Positions 40,626 through 50,429 are shown, counted from the stretch's first letter. The stretch: 64,000 bases of DNA from an uncultured Muribaculaceae bacterium (GCA_910578075.1 CAJTPK010000015.1:19311-83310), one strand, 5' to 3'. The notes: generated by a model from the letters alone, not told the origin. Program-made: numbers and translations.

Positions 40626-42569
40626 ATGAAGAAAAGTTTTCTTTATGGAGCAATGACCACCGGCTTGCTCTTCACCGCTTGTAATTCAGACGCTCCCCTC
40701 GCACCCGAAGAGGGCGGTTCTGTAGCTGAAATTGACAAGACAATGTTCGTGAAACTTGCCATCCACGGTAGCGAAGGCATGGGCACCCGTGCCGCAGCTG
40801 ATGACGGAAATCCTGTAGAGGGCACAGATTTCGAAGATGGAACAGGCAACGAGTCAAAAGTTTCTAACGCTTATTTCGTATTCTATGATGCTGCCGGCAA
40901 TGTTGTAGGCGACATCGTGAATGTTCCCGTATCCCAGATGAAAGAGGAAGTGGGCACAGACGGCACAGTAGAGAAATTCTATGCACATACTGTAGAAGTT
41001 TCCGTTCCCAAGGGTCAGACAACCCCGACACAGGTGGTATGCTACATCAACCCGCTTACTCCCGCCGCTCTCAAGAGCGACCTCCAGACCGTGCAGACTG
41101 TAACCCGTTCAGAGGTGACAAGCGATACCGGCTTCCCGATGTCAAACTCAGTTTACTACCTCAACAATGCAGGAGATCCTGTGATCACCGTTGATGTAAA
41201 TGGTAAACTTTATGACACACCCGAGGAAGCAGAGGGTGCTCCCGCTGTTGACATCTACGTAGAGCGTTACGCTTCCAAGCTCGCTTTCTCTGCTGCCGAA
41301 GCTGAGGCTTACACTACCCACACATCAGTAGTAAGCACAGACGGAACTGCAACCGAGACTCCCGTAACCCTCAGCTTCGTGGCTGACCGCTGGGCTCTCA
41401 ACGCAGAGGCTACCTCTACATATGTCCTCAAAAGCTTCCGTCAGCCCTCAGACAACGGTCAGATCCTGGGTACAAGCTACACCTTTGCTGCTCTTAACAC
41501 TGTAATCAACGGAACAGGCGCAACAGCGACATCTTGGGCTTGGAACAACTCTAACTACCATCGCTCATACTGGGCTGTTTCTCCCGCTTACTTCACAGAG
41601 ACCTATCCCACAGTTGCCGATGACCTGAAAGACGGCACATGGGCTGGTCAGCAGAAATATTACACTCTCGCTGATCTTAACGCAGGCGCCGGTTTCGCAG
41701 GAAACAACACTACCGCTCAGTATTTCCGTGAGACAACTGTAGGTTCACGAGCACTTGCATCCGAGAACCCCCGCGCTGCTATGCCCGCCGTTATCCTCGT
41801 TGGTCACTACACAGTGGCTGTCAATGGCACAGATGCCGGTCAGAAGAGCTTCTACACTTACCTCAAAGGCAGTGATGACAAACCTCTCGTTTACTTCGAG
41901 GCTGACGCACAAGGTAACAGCGAGGTAGCAGGTGGTGAGTCAATGATCAACCGCTTCTTCAACGCTCTTACAGTTCTTTACAAGAAAGACGGTGACAAAT
42001 ATGTCCGTTTCAACCCTGCTGATGCAACAGACAAGGCTAAACTTCTCTCAATTCTTGAGATCGCAGATCCCGCCGATGAGGTAGCTACTGATGTAGCAGC
42101 TCGTTTCCGTACACTTCAGCTCAAGGCAAATGCCAACACAACCGGTATCTATATTGCCAATGGCAACGGATATGAGGAGATCGGCACAGGTGAAGGCATG
42201 GTTTCTATTCTTGATGCAAACAAAGCTCTCTACCAGCAGGTTGGTATGGCTGCTTACTACATCAACGGTGCTGCATACTTCAACATCCCCGTGCTTCACT
42301 ACGGCTGGTACCGTGCAGGCAATCCCAACGCCGCTGCAGGTGCTACAGGCAACATCGACTGGAACAAGGTTAACGTCGGTGACTTCGGTATGGTCCGCAA
42401 CCACTCTTACAAGGTTAACGTAAGCAAGATCGCCGGTCTCGGCACAGGTATCGCAGGTGTTGATGATCCTATCGTTCCGCCGGCTGACACCAAAGAGCAG
42501 TATATCAGCTACCGCGTCAACATCCTGAAATGGGCTGTTGTTCCCACTCAGAACGTAGAACTCAACTAA
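40626..42569 (+). CDS. Major fimbrillin, Mfa1/type V pilus family
   Basis: 647 residues with a lipoprotein signal (MKKSFLYGAMTTGLLFTAC). In type V pili the lipidated precursor is cut by an arginine protease after an N-terminal Arg to free the polymerising subunit; the sequence GMGTRAAADDG (Arg about residue 58) is a fitting site. Two transthyretin-like beta-sandwich domains follow (about 60-230 and 240-620), ending in the donor-strand-like QYISYRVNILKWAVVPTQNVELN. Codon use is more biased (GCT, GGT, AAG, TAC rich) than that of neighbours, as for a very abundant protein. A hairpin after the stop may protect its mRNA. Confidence 0.9.
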   Translation: MKKSFLYGAMTTGLLFTACNSDAPLAPEEGGSVAEIDKTMFVKLAIHGSEGMGTRAAADDGNPVEGTDFEDGTGNESKVSNAYFVFYDAAGNVVGDIVNVPVSQMKEEVGTDGTVEKFYAHTVEVSVPKGQTTPTQVVCYINPLTPAALKSDLQTVQTVTRSEVTSDTGFPMSNSVYYLNNAGDPVITVDVNGKLYDTPEEAEGAPAVDIYVERYASKLAFSAAEAEAYTTHTSVVSTDGTATETPVTLSFVADRWALNAEATSTYVLKSFRQPSDNGQILGTSYTFAALNTVINGTGATATSWAWNNSNYHRSYWAVSPAYFTETYPTVADDLKDGTWAGQQKYYTLADLNAGAGFAGNNTTAQYFRETTVGSRALASENPRAAMPAVILVGHYTVAVNGTDAGQKSFYTYLKGSDDKPLVYFEADAQGNSEVAGGESMINRFFNALTVLYKKDGDKYVRFNPADATDKAKLLSILEIADPADEVATDVAARFRTLQLKANANTTGIYIANGNGYEEIGTGEGMVSILDANKALYQQVGMAAYYINGAAYFNIPVLHYGWYRAGNPNAAAGATGNIDWNKVNVGDFGMVRNHSYKVNVSKIAGLGTGIAGVDDPIVPPADTKEQYISYRVNILKWAVVPTQNVELN

Positions 42570-42587
42570 TTATCATCTCCCCACAGG

Positions 42588-42613
42588 GACACAGGGCCTG
42601 ACCGCCCTGTGTC
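42588..42613 (+). other. Stable hairpin after the major fimbrillin
   Basis: GACACAGGGC (42588-42597) and GCCCTGTGTC (42604-42613) are perfect 10-bp arms with a 6-base loop and no T-tract. It is likely to protect the fimbrillin mRNA 3' end or partly terminate, making the fimbrillin more abundant than the downstream minor proteins. Confidence 0.65.
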
Positions 42614-42676
42614 TCACCAGTCTCCGGATGCAAGCGCATTTCCGGGGAAAACACAACAGAATCAAAGGAAACAACA

Positions 42677-43723
42677 ATGCATATCAGAAATTTCAGAAAC
42701 AAGCTTTTCATGTCGGCGGCCGTATTGCTGGCCTCGCTGACTGCGGGTTGCTCGATGGTGACCGACGACCCTGTGAAATGCCCCGCGCAATTGCGCGTCA
42801 GGTTTGTTTATGATTATAACATCAAATTTGCCGATGCATTCACCAATGAGGTGAAATCGGTGAATGTGTGGGCGTTTGACCCGTCGGGCAATCTCGTATG
42901 GAGCGATGCGGCTTCGGGCGATGCTCTCGGCAGCAGGGATTTCTATCTTGAAACGCCCCTGACGGAGGGGGAATATGATTTCGTGTCATGGTGCGGTCTC
43001 AAGGACAACTCATCTTTCGACCTTGCCACCTACACCCCGAAATCGAAGGAGGAGCTGAAAGTTACCCTGAAAACGATTTCAGAGGATGGCATGGATATTT
43101 CCGATAAACGGCTTCCAGGATTATTCCATGGCTATGTGTCGGAAGTGAGATATGAGATCGACCCCTACAACCCTACTTTCAAAACCGTCACTATCCCGCT
43201 GGTGAAAGACACAAAGGATATCCGCGTGATGCTCCAGCATCTCGACGGCTCACCGATTGAAAACCGCGATTTCTCAGTGCGCATAACCGATGCCAACGCC
43301 AAATATGACTGGAACAATACGCTGCTTTCCTCCCCGACGGTGTATTACAAGCCTTGGGCAATGAAATATGGTCAGGTCACAGCCCCGGGACAGCAGGATA
43401 CAAAAGCGGTGTCCACCGTGGCTTCGCTGCTCTTCGAGCTTTCCACAGGCAGACTGATGGAAAACAGCGGCGCGATGCTGACTGTGCACCGCAACTGGGA
43501 CGACCGCGACATCATCCGCATCCCGCTCGTCGATTACCTCCTTCTCGTCAAAGGGCATTACGAGGATAAGAATGGCAAGGAGATCAGCGACCAGGAATAT
43601 CTCGACCGTCAGGATGACTATTCGATGGTGTTCTTCATCGACAAACACAGCAACTGGTATGTTGCCGGTGGCATATACATCAACAACTGGGCTGCAGTGC
43701 CCCCGCAGGAGAATCCGCTATGA
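42677..43723 (+). CDS. Mfa2/FimB-family fimbrial anchor lipoprotein
   Basis: 348 residues with a lipobox (AVLLASLTAGC, Cys about 25) and the typical FimB/Mfa2 start CPAQLRVRFVYDYNIKFADAFTNEVKSVNVWAFDPSGNLVW. The second domain runs through SVRITDANAKYDWNNTLLSSPTVYYKPW to a C-terminal WYVAGGIYINNWAAVPPQENPL. Mfa2/FimB stays anchored in the outer membrane, ends polymerisation and sets fimbrial length. Its stop overlaps the next start by 4 nt. Confidence 0.9.
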   Translation: MHIRNFRNKLFMSAAVLLASLTAGCSMVTDDPVKCPAQLRVRFVYDYNIKFADAFTNEVKSVNVWAFDPSGNLVWSDAASGDALGSRDFYLETPLTEGEYDFVSWCGLKDNSSFDLATYTPKSKEELKVTLKTISEDGMDISDKRLPGLFHGYVSEVRYEIDPYNPTFKTVTIPLVKDTKDIRVMLQHLDGSPIENRDFSVRITDANAKYDWNNTLLSSPTVYYKPWAMKYGQVTAPGQQDTKAVSTVASLLFELSTGRLMENSGAMLTVHRNWDDRDIIRIPLVDYLLLVKGHYEDKNGKEISDQEYLDRQDDYSMVFFIDKHSNWYVAGGIYINNWAAVPPQENPL

Positions 43724-45411
43724 GATATATAAGAAATCTGATATGGCTGATGCTTGCGCCTGTAATGGCGCTTGCCGCAGGCTGCTCGATGATCGAACAG
43801 CCACCGCGTCCATGCCCGGAGGTGAACGGCGCCGGCGATAATGTGCGGATAAGCTTTCAGGTATTCTCCTCCAATATAATACGCGACACCCGCTCCGATG
43901 ATCAGAATCATGAGGAGATCGACAGCGAATGGCGCAACTTTGAAGACGGAATATACGAGCGGGACTTTGCATTTTTCGTTTTCCTCGGAGAAACGGAGAC
44001 AGCCCCACTGCTGATGAAAGTCACTGATATTTTCCAGCAATCCACACACGACCAGATGATCACCGGCGGAATGGGATCTTACACCATCTCTGCCACCATC
44101 AAACGGGCAATTTTGGAAGAGAAACTTGGTCACGAGCTTAATCCCAATGGCACTGATCCGGTGTATTTCCGCATTGTGGCTCTCGCCAATTGCTACTCAC
44201 CCTCTACTGGCGGGAATTTCAACACACTTGATGCCTCTACCTATGGCTCGCTGATAGCATCCGCTTCCAACTGGACGTTCGACCTCGGAGAAATCTACGG
44301 CCCAAATGAGGATGGAAAACATGTCGTCGGCAGTATCTACAAAGGTAATATCCCGATGTTCGGCACAATGCTCGCCCGCACCACCGAGGCTGACCTTTAT
44401 GCCAGCCGTCCGGAAGACCGCATACGCCTTGGCGACCTGTGGCTACTCCGCGCTTTGGCGAAGGTAAGGATTATTGATGCCATAAAGTCTAAAGACGCTT
44501 CCGGTCTGCCTCGTATCGAATCGGCTGTATTAGTAGGAACCTCCTCCCGTGCATATCAGCTTCCATACGATGCTCTCAATTATGAGAATGGCACGCAGGT
44601 GCACACCCCTCGCATCTGCACTACTCCGGGAGAGGACAAGGGACCCATCTTCCCGCTCGGACATTATATATTGGGCCAATACCCCACCGAAGATTCAATG
44701 ACAAGAATCGGCTATGTGCCGGAGCAGACAATCTCCGGTGAGACACCGGCATTCCATATCACCGTGACTTTCTCCGAGAATAAGGATGCGATTCCCGACA
44801 AGCAGGAGACCTATATAGTGCCGATGACCGGATTCAAGGGTCAGGCAATCGATTTTGGCAGCAGCATCCTGCGCAATCACATCTATACCCTCCGGGTGAA
44901 TGATGCGAAGACCGGAGTGCCGGCTGACATCACAATCGACGTGGCGGACTGGGATGAGCACACCCTTGATCTCGACTATACTGACCAGGTGATTGTCGGC
45001 ACCGGCGGAGAGCTGAAATGGATCGACGGCACATTCTACTATAACAACCGTGATTCCGGACGTCTCGTGATGTCACCTTGGCACGACAATGCCCCGGTGG
45101 CGGCTCAATGCACATTCGGTCTTTCATCACCGGCTGGAGCCACATGGACAGCCAACCTTATAACCACTTCCGGTTCGCAGGGCGCATTCAGATTCCTTGA
45201 TGCCGACGGCAATCAGGTGGAATCAATCTCGGGAACAGTGGATAATAAGCTGACTTCCCTTTCGATCGTGACCACAGATCCTGCGCCATCGCAGCAGAAC
45301 ACCGCGATTCTTCAGGTTGTGGTGCGCCTCGGTAACGGTAAATATATGGAAGCACCCCTTTGCGGACAAAGTTCATATAAGAACTACACAATAATTCAGA
45401 ACCAGCAGTAA
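43720..45411 (+). CDS. Large fimbrillin-family accessory lipoprotein
   Basis: 563 residues with a lipobox (LAAGC, Cys about 22). The N-terminal domain (NVRISFQVFSSNIIRDTRSDDQN...DFAFFVFLGET) and the second domain (LRALAKVRIIDAIKSKDASGLPRIESAVLVG) follow the two-domain fimbrillin plan, followed by an extra Ig/BACON-like C-terminus (ELKWIDGTFYYNNRDSGRLVM...QCTFGLSSPAGATW). The segment RDTRSDDQ could be an arginine-protease site. Its start overlaps the anchor gene, so it is translationally coupled. Probably a shaft-tip adapter of the fimbria; its exact place is inferred. Confidence 0.82.
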   Translation: MRYIRNLIWLMLAPVMALAAGCSMIEQPPRPCPEVNGAGDNVRISFQVFSSNIIRDTRSDDQNHEEIDSEWRNFEDGIYERDFAFFVFLGETETAPLLMKVTDIFQQSTHDQMITGGMGSYTISATIKRAILEEKLGHELNPNGTDPVYFRIVALANCYSPSTGGNFNTLDASTYGSLIASASNWTFDLGEIYGPNEDGKHVVGSIYKGNIPMFGTMLARTTEADLYASRPEDRIRLGDLWLLRALAKVRIIDAIKSKDASGLPRIESAVLVGTSSRAYQLPYDALNYENGTQVHTPRICTTPGEDKGPIFPLGHYILGQYPTEDSMTRIGYVPEQTISGETPAFHITVTFSENKDAIPDKQETYIVPMTGFKGQAIDFGSSILRNHIYTLRVNDAKTGVPADITIDVADWDEHTLDLDYTDQVIVGTGGELKWIDGTFYYNNRDSGRLVMSPWHDNAPVAAQCTFGLSSPAGATWTANLITTSGSQGAFRFLDADGNQVESISGTVDNKLTSLSIVTTDPAPSQQNTAILQVVVRLGNGKYMEAPLCGQSSYKNYTIIQNQQ

Positions 45412-45424
45412 CAGATATCATACA

Positions 45425-47917
45425 ATGTTCAGGAAACTGATTAAATACATACCCATACTTCTGCCGGCATTGTTGGCAGCCGGCTGCACAGACTCTCTCG
45501 ATGCTCCGGATTCTCCTGCCATCACCGGAGAGGCAGGTATGCTGACCGTCACTCTCACGAACGGACAGGGAAGCACACGCGCCAACGATGACGCTTTCAA
45601 TGAGGCAAAGATCACCAATGCCGTTGTGGCTCTATACCCCAACACCGGAGGGGAGACTACGGCGGCTGTGGAGATGAGAGTCTTCGGCGGACTCGACGCA
45701 ACAAAGCAGACAAAAGTGCAGATGAGTCTCACTGACGAGATGATAGACAATCTGTTCTATTCCACTTCAGGCAACAAGTGCCGCATGTATGTGCTTGTTA
45801 ACGTTGACAACCCCGAAGCTATACCGGAGAAGCCGACGATAACTCAGCTTAAATCCTTGCAAGCCTCCTCCACTTTCGATACAGCCAAAGAGCAGCCATG
45901 CTTCATAATGGCTGGTGACGGCACTGTAACCTACACCAAAAGCGGCTCTGTGGAGAGCGCGGCGGGTGCCGCCACTGTAAATCGCGCGGCAGCGAAGATA
46001 CGTCTGAATATATCGCTTCCCCCATCCGTGGAGCAGGATGGAGCCACGTGGATACCGATGACAAACGGATCCATCACCGCAATGCTCGACAATGGGGTGA
46101 AAACCTCTGTGGCGGCTCCCGGCATCAACGGCTGGAAACCGGATACGGACGACGCTTATTTCTCCATCACGTCAGCCGACACCGATGTGATCCGCACACT
46201 GAGCGCACAACCGATAGACACGAAATATCCATATCAGATGGATGTGCCGTTCTACACATATCCTAACAAATGGGAGACAACTCCCGATGAGCAGCATCGC
46301 ACATCGATCACCCTCCGCGTGCCATGGCAGAAACAGGGCGCTCAGGAATGGCGCACATTCTATTATTCTGTGCCCGTCACCGACATGCAGATGCTTCTGC
46401 CGAATCATTCCTACACCGTCAACCTGAAGGTGAACATGCTCGGCAGCCTTGTCCCCGAGACTCCGGTAGAGGCAGAAGAGTTAAGTTACCAGATTGTTGA
46501 CTGGGGTGAGGAAAACATAGATGTAGACATCAAGGATTACCGCTATCTCGTGGTCAGCCCCACCGTCTACACCGCCAACAACGAAGAGGAATTCACCATC
46601 CCCTTCTACACCTCCCACCCCGCCGAGATCGTCGACATCTCGATGGAATACCAACGGTTCAACTACTATTCTGACCGCGAGGGCAATGGCGATGGCGAGG
46701 TGGTTTCATTTACAATATCAGAGAATGTGATCAAGGCATCAAACACTGCCACAGACTCGCTGTGCTCTTACAATGTCGTGAAAGATCCCCTCGGCAATCA
46801 GATGATGGTAAGAATCAAACATCCGCTTAAAGTGTGGACACCCCGCAACAGCAGCGGTAGTGAAGTTTTACTCACCCGCAGAAGTAAGACAAATACGAAT
46901 GATCTACCGGCAACAGTGCAGCAAACTATCACTCGCTACACTCCTACAGAAGAGAGTGCCTACTCTGCGTATACCATCCGCTTCCGTATCCGTCACAAAG
47001 ACAAACCGGAATACTACGAGGACGTGACCGTCATCCAATACCCGGCAATCTACATCGACCCACAACGCAATCCTGGTAACGGAACAAATACCAAATCTGG
47101 AGGTAATGTATATATCAATAACGGAACCTCAGATTTTGGAGGAGCCACAGAAAGTTTAAGTGGTAATAACTCTAATCCAAACATGTACATAATAAATGTA
47201 TCAACTCTTGATTCTGGATCTGGCTACATAATTGGTGACCCAAGAACAGAGTATTATAATAATAATCTGAGCACGGAAGAGAAAAAAACAACCGGAAGCG
47301 GTTGGGGTTCGACTACTACATATTCTTATCCGGATTTACCTAATCCGACATCTAATGGAGCAGTAGCAGGGACATGGTGTAAATCAGCATCGGCACTATA
47401 TCCAACCGGATCCAGCAATAGAAAACTAACATATTATTACCCTACTGTAGAAAGTCAGGATAATGAATTTAAAATGAGAATTGCCCCAAAATTTAGGGTT
47501 GCATCTTCGTATGGTAAGACACAACCTTTAAGTAGAGATGAAGCCAGAAGAAGAATGGCAACTTACCAAGAGCTTAATTGTCCGGCAGGTAGATGGAGAC
47601 TACCGACATACGGGGAACTACAATTCATAATAAGCTTGTCAAGTACAAAGAAGATTCCAGTGCTATTCTCTGTTAATAATTACTATTGGACAGCTCAAGG
47701 CCCTTGTCTGATAAATTCTGACGGTACGATTACACTAAGTCCCGATAAAGCATCATTTACAGACAGTTTTTTTGGAGGAGGTTCTGAAGTCTATGCCCGA
47801 GGTGTTTACGATGAGTGGTATTGGGAAAAGGAGACCGATTATACGATCTCACCCAATGGAACAAACTACACCTACACTCTTGGTGACATGCCGAGGGATG
47901 CGGCCAAAGGCAATTGA
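45425..47917 (+). CDS. Putative fimbrial tip adhesin with lectin-like C-terminus
   Basis: 830 residues with a lipobox (LLAAGC, Cys about 20). Residues about 25-180 form a fimbrillin-type domain (LTVTLTNGQGSTRANDDAF, with Arg in STRAND as a possible protease site); residues about 190-345 form the second domain, ending YQIVDWGEENIDVD. A further beta domain (YLVVSPTVYTANNEEEFTIPFYTSHPAEI) follows. From about residue 545 the style changes to Gly/Asn/Ser-rich and then to a DUF1566/C-type-lectin-like fold (TYQELNCPAGRWRLPTYGELQFI, NNYYWTAQGPC). A 60-base line in that part (47461-47520) has 20 G+C, against 34 in 46561-46620. The tail appears to have been exchanged. Confidence 0.8.
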   Translation: MFRKLIKYIPILLPALLAAGCTDSLDAPDSPAITGEAGMLTVTLTNGQGSTRANDDAFNEAKITNAVVALYPNTGGETTAAVEMRVFGGLDATKQTKVQMSLTDEMIDNLFYSTSGNKCRMYVLVNVDNPEAIPEKPTITQLKSLQASSTFDTAKEQPCFIMAGDGTVTYTKSGSVESAAGAATVNRAAAKIRLNISLPPSVEQDGATWIPMTNGSITAMLDNGVKTSVAAPGINGWKPDTDDAYFSITSADTDVIRTLSAQPIDTKYPYQMDVPFYTYPNKWETTPDEQHRTSITLRVPWQKQGAQEWRTFYYSVPVTDMQMLLPNHSYTVNLKVNMLGSLVPETPVEAEELSYQIVDWGEENIDVDIKDYRYLVVSPTVYTANNEEEFTIPFYTSHPAEIVDISMEYQRFNYYSDREGNGDGEVVSFTISENVIKASNTATDSLCSYNVVKDPLGNQMMVRIKHPLKVWTPRNSSGSEVLLTRRSKTNTNDLPATVQQTITRYTPTEESAYSAYTIRFRIRHKDKPEYYEDVTVIQYPAIYIDPQRNPGNGTNTKSGGNVYINNGTSDFGGATESLSGNNSNPNMYIINVSTLDSGSGYIIGDPRTEYYNNNLSTEEKKTTGSGWGSTTTYSYPDLPNPTSNGAVAGTWCKSASALYPTGSSNRKLTYYYPTVESQDNEFKMRIAPKFRVASSYGKTQPLSRDEARRRMATYQELNCPAGRWRLPTYGELQFIISLSSTKKIPVLFSVNNYYWTAQGPCLINSDGTITLSPDKASFTDSFFGGGSEVYARGVYDEWYWEKETDYTISPNGTNYTYTLGDMPRDAAKGN

Positions 47918-47948
47918 TGATTAAATTTAAGATACAGCTCTTTTGACA

Positions 47949-49895
47949 ATGAAAATATTCAAAAGTTTCATATATACATTGGCGGCGATGGGTGCGGTCT
48001 CCTGCTCGCAGGAGACTATGCCGCCTATGCCGGAAACGACGCAGGAGGCGGTGGGTGACGTATTCTCGATCACTGCTACTGTGACTGTGCCGGATATGCC
48101 GGTGTCGCTGACACGCGGCATGATGGGGGATACTCCGAACGGCAACCTCAAGCTTACTCTTTTGGAGTTTGCCAAGGGTACAGACGCCACAAACTCCAAC
48201 CTTACCCGCATATATCAGGCGGAGACAATCTCCACAACAGACGTACAAAACGGTCAGTCTGTAAAATTCAAGGTCTCACTGAATTCAACCACTGAGCCGC
48301 GAATCCTCCACCTTATGGTAACCGATGATTTTGTATCCTGTAATTACGGCTCTGAGGCTACAGTACTTCCGACAGTGACTACTGGCTATACCAACGGCAT
48401 AAGCCAAGAGGCTTACTGGGGACGTGTGGAGTTTCCTGACGGTTATGTATCCTCCACCGGTGATGACACGCAGACTCTCCGTCCGGAGGTGAAGGAGAAA
48501 CTGACCGATGTACCGGTGATCCGGAATTTCGCGAAAGTCTCAATTCAGAACAACGCTAATACAAGTTTCGAACTTTATGGCTTCCAACTCGTGAATGTGC
48601 CCACCTCGGGAACAATCGCCCCCTACAACGCTGCGAAACGGGAGGTACCGAACCTCCTATCCGGCAACGCGATGTTAGAATATAAGGATGCCGCCGCCAT
48701 ATACGAGGGTATTGTTCCGGCGGACGCGGGCTTCAGGAATCAGGAGAGCGAAGTAAAGCAATGGAATGCCAATGGTACTCACACGAAGTGGGTTCCTTCA
48801 CCGCAATATATCTATGAGCATCCGTTTGAGTCGGCAAGGCGCACATACATGATAGTGCAGGGAAGATATCACAATGCCGACGGCAGTATTGACCGTGATA
48901 ATGTATATTACAAGATTGATCTCGGTTCTTCAGTAGGCACCGACACCGGTATGTTCGAATATTACGACCTGCTGCGTAATTACAACTATAATGTAGTGAT
49001 CAATTCTGTGAGCGCTCCGGGGGCGGCGACACCTTCCGAAGCAATCGATGGACCGACATACAACAACCTCTCCGCCTCCGTAGAGACAAAGAACATGACA
49101 AACGTCTCGGATGGCGACAACATGCTCTTCGTGAGCGACACGAGTCTTATATTCGTAAATGAGCAGCCGGTTACTTTCATGTATCGTTACATCCGGAATA
49201 TCGGGCCCGATCAGGCTCCGGCAAATGATGTCCCTGTTGTTAAAAACCTCACGGAGGGAGCGGTGGTGAAATCAATCTCTGAAACCTCAACATTCACTGA
49301 TGCCAATGGTGTGGAGTGGAAAGCGATCACCATAACGCCCAACACCCCTACCGCTGATATCAAGGAGCAAAGTTTCACGGTGGTCGATCCCAACGGACTC
49401 GGACGCGAAATCAGCATGGTGCTCCACACACCGTGGGATATATCGAACGCCAACGAATATCCGGGGCATGACAACGAGCGCCCCGCCGCAGGCCAGGGCA
49501 CAGCTCCTTCGCAGGCGCAAGGGGAGCTGACGGTATATTTCGACCTGCCTGACGGTCTTGCGGAATCCATGTTCCCCCTGCAGTTCCGTCTGGAAGCGAA
49601 TCCGCAGAACGTGGAGAACAACCCTATCGGCACAATGGTGGTATTTACCGGTCCGTCGCTCTTCGCTGAAAACAATGGCGCGCCTGCCATATCCTATATA
49701 AAGACCGTGTCATGGAAAGAATATAACTTCAAGTACAGACCGGGAGAAAGCAACGATGTTGACACCGGCGTAAGAAATCCTGACCACACTGTCCGCTGCC
49801 GTTTCCGCACAATCAACGTTGGAACCGGTCAGACAAAGATGATAATCTCGAATCCTTATTTTAACAATCAGGAAATAACATTCACTCGGCAATGA
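47949..49895 (+). CDS. Fimbrillin-like accessory lipoprotein
   Basis: The ATG at 47949 gives MKIFKSFIYTLAAMGAVSC, a lipoprotein signal; an upstream TTG is less likely. About 648 residues. Domain one (FSITATVTVPDMPVSLTRGMMGDTPNGNLKLTLLEFAKG, Arg in SLTRGM a possible protease site) and domain two (VPVIRNFAKVSIQNNANTSFELYGFQLVNVPTSG) follow the fimbrillin plan. A C-terminal half with BACON-like repeats follows (LIFVNEQPVTFMYRYIRN; GELTVYFDLPDGLAESMFPLQFRLEANP), ending NPYFNNQEITFTRQ. Last gene of the operon; it may be a second adhesin or shaft component. Confidence 0.82.
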   Translation: MKIFKSFIYTLAAMGAVSCSQETMPPMPETTQEAVGDVFSITATVTVPDMPVSLTRGMMGDTPNGNLKLTLLEFAKGTDATNSNLTRIYQAETISTTDVQNGQSVKFKVSLNSTTEPRILHLMVTDDFVSCNYGSEATVLPTVTTGYTNGISQEAYWGRVEFPDGYVSSTGDDTQTLRPEVKEKLTDVPVIRNFAKVSIQNNANTSFELYGFQLVNVPTSGTIAPYNAAKREVPNLLSGNAMLEYKDAAAIYEGIVPADAGFRNQESEVKQWNANGTHTKWVPSPQYIYEHPFESARRTYMIVQGRYHNADGSIDRDNVYYKIDLGSSVGTDTGMFEYYDLLRNYNYNVVINSVSAPGAATPSEAIDGPTYNNLSASVETKNMTNVSDGDNMLFVSDTSLIFVNEQPVTFMYRYIRNIGPDQAPANDVPVVKNLTEGAVVKSISETSTFTDANGVEWKAITITPNTPTADIKEQSFTVVDPNGLGREISMVLHTPWDISNANEYPGHDNERPAAGQGTAPSQAQGELTVYFDLPDGLAESMFPLQFRLEANPQNVENNPIGTMVVFTGPSLFAENNGAPAISYIKTVSWKEYNFKYRPGESNDVDTGVRNPDHTVRCRFRTINVGTGQTKMIISNPYFNNQEITFTRQ

Positions 49896-49914
49896 GAAAT
49901 TGCAGATGAAAATC

Positions 49915-49942
49915 GGAGGCGCCTCCTCGCGGGGGCGTCTCC
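49915..49942 (+). other. GC-rich hairpin after the last fimbrial gene
   Basis: GGAGGCGCC (49915-49923) pairs with GGCGTCTCC (49934-49942) with one wobble pair and no T-tract. Probably an mRNA-end stabiliser preceding the true terminator. Confidence 0.55.
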
Positions 49943-50011
49943 GTAAGCCCGGTGACAGGGGATTGTGAAATTCCCTTATCCTATGGCAATGGTACAAATC
50001 GAATTTCGGAT

Positions 50012-50047
50012 CCGGGGGTTTGTGAAAATCCCCGGTTCTTTTTTATT
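50012..50047 (+). terminator. Terminator of the fimbrial operon
   Basis: CCGGGG (50012-50017) through GTTT-gtga-AAAT to CCCCGG (50030-50035), then TTCTTTTTTATT. Confidence 0.85.
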
Positions 50048-50134
50048 ATTGAAACTTTGAGTCAAGCTTTTCGCGTCAAACCAAAAGCGAAGCTTTTGAA
50101 TGGTTATAATGGTTTCAAAAATTTGGTTTAAAAT

Positions 50135-50429
50135 TATTGCTGTCTGGTAAATATGCATAACTATCATAAATATGGGAGTTTAGTCCTTGATAAGCCCCAT
50201 TATATGGTCAAACATCACGCAGAGCCGTTGAGGCGCAAAGCTTGAGTAGACAAGTATGATGATTAAGATCACGGAGAATCGCGTGGCGATTTTGGCAAAG
50301 GCGCGGAGCCGATGCGTCTAACTCTGTGTCTCGGCAGGAGTGGTAACGACTTCTGCGCCGAATAGAGCGGCATGAGTCCTTTGCGCCTTTGCGCCTCTGC
50401 GTGATTAAAATTTTTACCAGACAGCAATA
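50135..50429. mobile_element. 295-bp non-coding element with inverted ends
   Basis: The ends are 17-bp perfect inverted repeats: TATTGCTGTCTGGTAAA at 50135-50151 and its complement at 50413-50429. A second inverted pair lies inside: ATCACGCAGAG (50214-50224) with CTCTGCGTGAT (50395-50405), and GCGCAAAG (50233-50240) with CTTTGCGC (50379-50386). No reading frame fits it. It resembles a miniature inverted-repeat element or a dispersed Bacteroidales repeat. Target-site duplications are not obvious. Confidence 0.6.

Larger units (their letters stand above)
49896..50134. other. Intergenic region after the fimbrial operon
   Basis: A non-coding stretch that holds the 49915-49942 hairpin and the 50012-50047 terminator. 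No gene seen. Confidence 0.7.
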
